From JARICQ01 sp964527205 (lineage in GTDB: Bacteria > Bacillota > Clostridia > Tissierellales > Tissierellaceae): a DNA stretch of 64,000 nucleotides. The notes beneath the pieces are model-generated. The model was not told where the DNA came from. It saw only the letters and a program-made list of their open reading frames with translations, and ran no database searches. Both the position numbers and the translations under genes were made by a program. The DNA lies in NCBI GenBank assembly GCA_964527205.1, contig CAZGQG010000005.1:1-64000 (forward strand), written 5' to 3'. Of this stretch, positions 61,785 to 64,000 are shown one piece after another. Numbering within the stretch: position 1 is the stretch's first letter; every line of letters begins with the position of its first letter.

Positions 61785-62054
61785 TTATTTTATATATTTA
61801 TCTATAACCCTTATTATCTCTTCTATCTTTTCTTCCCCTTCTTCTTCGCCTTCTAAAATGGCTGTTGTTACACAGGATCTTATATGATCATTTAAAACAT
61901 CTATGTTTGCTTTCTTTAAGAGGCCTATGGCTGATAGGATTTGTGTAGATATATCTATACAATACCTATCATTTTCTATCATCTTTATTATTCCATCTAT
62001 TTGGCCCCTTGCAGTTTTTAATTTCTTAGCTGCATTTTGCTTTGCTTCAGTCAT
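61785..62054 (-). CDS. csoR: CsoR-family copper-sensing repressor
   Basis: 89 residues, all-helical DUF156 family. Cu(I) ligands: Cys in RYCIDISTQ, His and Cys in NDHIRSC, the C-H-C set of CsoR. Copper binding releases it from the promoter of the copper genes. The C-terminal acidic run EGEEEGEEKIEE is unusual but outside the metal site. Last gene of copA-copZ-csoR on the minus strand, 13 bases after copZ. Confidence 0.9.
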   Translation of the reverse strand: MTEAKQNAAKKLKTARGQIDGIIKMIENDRYCIDISTQILSAIGLLKKANIDVLNDHIRSCVTTAILEGEEEGEEKIEEIIRVIDKYIK

Positions 62055-62067
62055 ATTATCACCGCTT

Positions 62068-62274
62068 CTATTTTATTTCTACTACTTCATAGCCTGCATC
62101 TTCAACGGATTCTTTTAAGATCCTATCCTCTAGATTTTCTCCTTCTACTTCTACTCTTTTAGTTTCTAGATTTACCACTACATTTGATACTCCTTCTAAT
62201 CCTTCCAAAGCATCCTTTACTGCCTTTTCACAATGTCCGCAGGACATTCCCTCTACCAATAATATTTTTTCCAT
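62068..62274 (-). CDS. copZ: Copper chaperone
   Basis: 68 residues, ferredoxin-like heavy-metal-associated domain with GMSCGHC (CxxC, residues 9-15) for Cu(I). It passes copper to CopA. ATG after AGGAGG; 14 bases after copA. Confidence 0.92.
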   Translation of the reverse strand: MEKILLVEGMSCGHCEKAVKDALEGLEGVSNVVVNLETKRVEVEGENLEDRILKESVEDAGYEVVEIK

Positions 62275-62288
62275 AATATTTCCTCCTA

Positions 62289-64000
62289 TTATTTAAAGTT
62301 TTTAAGTCTTAATGAGTTAGTTACTACAGATACTGAACTAAAGGCCATGGCTGCTCCTGCTACCATTGGATTTAAAAATCCTAGGGCTGCAATTGGTATT
62401 CCAATGGAGTTGTAGAAGAAAGCCCAGAATAAGTTTTGTCTAATTGTCTTAATAGTTCTATGACTTAGTCTAATAGCTGTAACTACACCATTTAAATCCC
62501 CACTCATAAGGGTTATATCTGCTGCTTCCATAGCTATATCTGTACCTGTACCTATGGCAAATCCTATATCTGCTGCGGCTAATGCTGGAGCATCGTTAAT
62601 ACCATCTCCAACCATACCTACATGTTTGCCCTGGGCTTTCAAACCTTCTACTGCCTCTGCCTTGTTTTCAGGAAGTACATCAGCTAATACTTCTGTAATC
62701 CCTACTTCTTTTGCAATTGCCTTTGCTGTTCTTTGATTATCTCCTGTTATCATATATACTTCAAGGCCCATCTTTTGTAGTTCTTTGATTGCCCTTAATG
62801 AAGTATCCTTTATTTGATCTGCAACTGCTATAATTCCAGATAATACACCATCTAGGGATAAGAGCATAGCTGTTTTTCCTTCTTCCTGTAATTTTAGAAG
62901 GTCTTCTTCCCTATCTCCTATAGGAATATTGTTGTCTTCCATAAGTTTTTTGTTTCCAATCAATATTTTCTTGCCTTCAAAATCTGCCCTAAGTCCTTTT
63001 CCTGTAATAGACATAAAGGATTCTGGATTGGATAGTTCTATAGATTCTTCTTCAGCCTTTTTCACTATGGATTGACCTAGTGGATGCTCTGAAGCCCTTT
63101 CTACAGATGCTGCAATTCTTAGAATTTCATCTCTTTCATAACCATTAAAGCTTATTATATTTGTAAGTTCTGGTTCTCCTCTTGTAATAGTTCCCGTTTT
63201 GTCAAATATTATAGTATCCATTTTGTGGGCACTTTCTAAGTGTTCTCCAGATTTAATTAATATTCCATTTTCTGCTCCCTTTCCTGTTCCTACCATAATA
63301 GCTGTAGGTGTTGCTAGTCCTAATGCACATGGACATGCTATTACAAGAACTGCAATTGCATTCATTAATCCACTATTAAAGTCCCCAGCTATATAGGCAA
63401 AGCCTATAAAAGTTATCAGGGCTATTACAATTACTACTGGAACAAAGATGCCTGAAATCTTATCTGCTAATCTTTGAATAGGTGCCTTAGATCCTTGAGC
63501 ATCCTCTACTAATTGAATAATCTGAGATAAGACAGTGTCCTTACCTATTTTCCTAGCCTCAAATCTAAAGCTTCCAAATTTATTTATTGTAGCTCCTACA
63601 ACTTCGTCCCCCACAGTTTTATCTGTAGGTATTGACTCTCCTGTGATCATAGACTCATCTAAGGATGAATTACCTTCTACTATAATTCCATCAACTGGAA
63701 CTCTCTCACCTGGCTTTACAACTACAATGTCTCCCACAGCTAATTCTTCTATAGGAATATCCATTTCTACCCCGTCCTTAACAACTCTAGCTGTTTTAGG
63801 TTGTAGACCCATAAGTTTTTTAATTGCTTCTGAAGTTTTACCCTTGGCTACTGCTTCAAAGGTATTTCCTAGTAGGATCAAAGTAATAATTACTGCTGAA
63901 GCTTCAAAGTAATATTCATGCACGCCAATTGCTAGATTGTATACACTATAGAAGTAAGCAGCTGATGTACCCATGGCTATTAAAACATCCATGTTAGCTC
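62289..64000 (-). CDS. copA: Copper-translocating P-type ATPase, partial (5' end outside the window)
   Basis: P1B-type Cu(I) exporter. Only the C-terminal part is in the window: the codons run on past 64000 (…ANMDVLIAMGTSAAYFYS is internal, not a start). Visible parts are the TGES actuator loop (MITGESIPTDK), the CPC metal site in VIACPCALGLATPTA, the phosphorylation DKTGTITRGE, HPLG (ASEHPLGQS), the hinge GDGINDAPALAAA, and the last membrane segment with MAFSSVSVVTNSLRLKNFK. The N-terminal metal-binding domains and the first helices are missing from the window. With CopZ and CsoR it forms a copper efflux operon. Confidence 0.92.
   Translation of the reverse strand, partial: ANMDVLIAMGTSAAYFYSVYNLAIGVHEYYFEASAVIITLILLGNTFEAVAKGKTSEAIKKLMGLQPKTARVVKDGVEMDIPIEELAVGDIVVVKPGERVPVDGIIVEGNSSLDESMITGESIPTDKTVGDEVVGATINKFGSFRFEARKIGKDTVLSQIIQLVEDAQGSKAPIQRLADKISGIFVPVVIVIALITFIGFAYIAGDFNSGLMNAIAVLVIACPCALGLATPTAIMVGTGKGAENGILIKSGEHLESAHKMDTIIFDKTGTITRGEPELTNIISFNGYERDEILRIAASVERASEHPLGQSIVKKAEEESIELSNPESFMSITGKGLRADFEGKKILIGNKKLMEDNNIPIGDREEDLLKLQEEGKTAMLLSLDGVLSGIIAVADQIKDTSLRAIKELQKMGLEVYMITGDNQRTAKAIAKEVGITEVLADVLPENKAEAVEGLKAQGKHVGMVGDGINDAPALAAADIGFAIGTGTDIAMEAADITLMSGDLNGVVTAIRLSHRTIKTIRQNLFWAFFYNSIGIPIAALGFLNPMVAGAAMAFSSVSVVTNSLRLKNFK

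Overview
The window reads as a chromosomal segment of a low-GC, anaerobic, amino-acid-fermenting Firmicute (Clostridia/Tissierellia type). The grounds are AT-rich codon use, AGGAGG-type ribosome sites, a D-proline reductase (Stickland) operon with in-frame selenocysteine UGA codons, oxygen-independent cobalamin synthesis, and the rpsT/holA/comEC block common in Firmicutes. Species cannot be named from the sequence alone. I see no phage, IS element, CRISPR array, tRNA or rRNA.

Layout. 0.1-4.9 kb: rpsT, holA, comEC, alaX. 4.9-10 kb: a small unknown gene, a GH73 wall hydrolase, an acetyltransferase, a PhnA-like zinc-ribbon protein and a DEAD-box helicase with a large hairpin in its leader. 10.1-21 kb: proline metabolism, with prdC-prdA-small gene-prdB-prdF, chorismate mutase, an M20 peptidase, a two-gene membrane module (DUF5058 type) and two tandem LOR/SDH-family ornithine cyclodeaminase-like genes. 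A plausible flow is peptide or ornithine uptake, ornithine to L-proline, racemisation by PrdF, then reduction by PrdA/B with electrons through PrdC. 21-27.5 kb: an M16C peptidase and an ECF sigma factor with an RsgI-like anti-sigma factor and a second RsgI/PepSY-repeat protein. That last gene is split by an artificial run of N. 27.6-32.2 kb: VTT membrane protein, radical-SAM/SPASM enzyme, a divergently transcribed paralogue that has lost its cluster cysteines, a TetR regulator and a selenocysteine peroxiredoxin. 32.2-39 kb: a heterodimeric ABC exporter, an enoyl-CoA hydratase-family protein and two tandem amidohydrolases.

39-53.6 kb: an almost complete anaerobic cobalamin locus. A B12 riboswitch plus terminator precedes cbiL-cobD-cbiMNQO-cbiK-cbiA-cbiC-cbiD-cbiE-cbiT-cbiF-cbiG-cbiH-cbiJ, while cbiP-cbiB lie upstream of the riboswitch. 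Both corrinoid amidases look unable to use glutamine: CbiP lacks its whole glutaminase domain and CbiA has Ser in place of the catalytic Cys. This paired loss is the most unusual signal in the window and suggests ammonia-dependent amidation in a cell that makes much ammonia. 53.8-56.4 kb: a Mn/Zn-type ABC importer. 56.4-61.6 kb: another ABC exporter pair, a LysE-type exporter and a ureohydrolase (agmatinase-like). 61.8-64 kb: copA (cut by the window edge)-copZ-csoR.

TTG start codons are common here (about ten genes with good ribosome sites). Three UGA codons are read as Sec: two in the prd operon and one in the peroxiredoxin. Each is followed by a candidate bacterial SECIS hairpin. The only gene-free stretch above 300 bases is 51462-51809, which holds the riboswitch, its promoter and its terminator.
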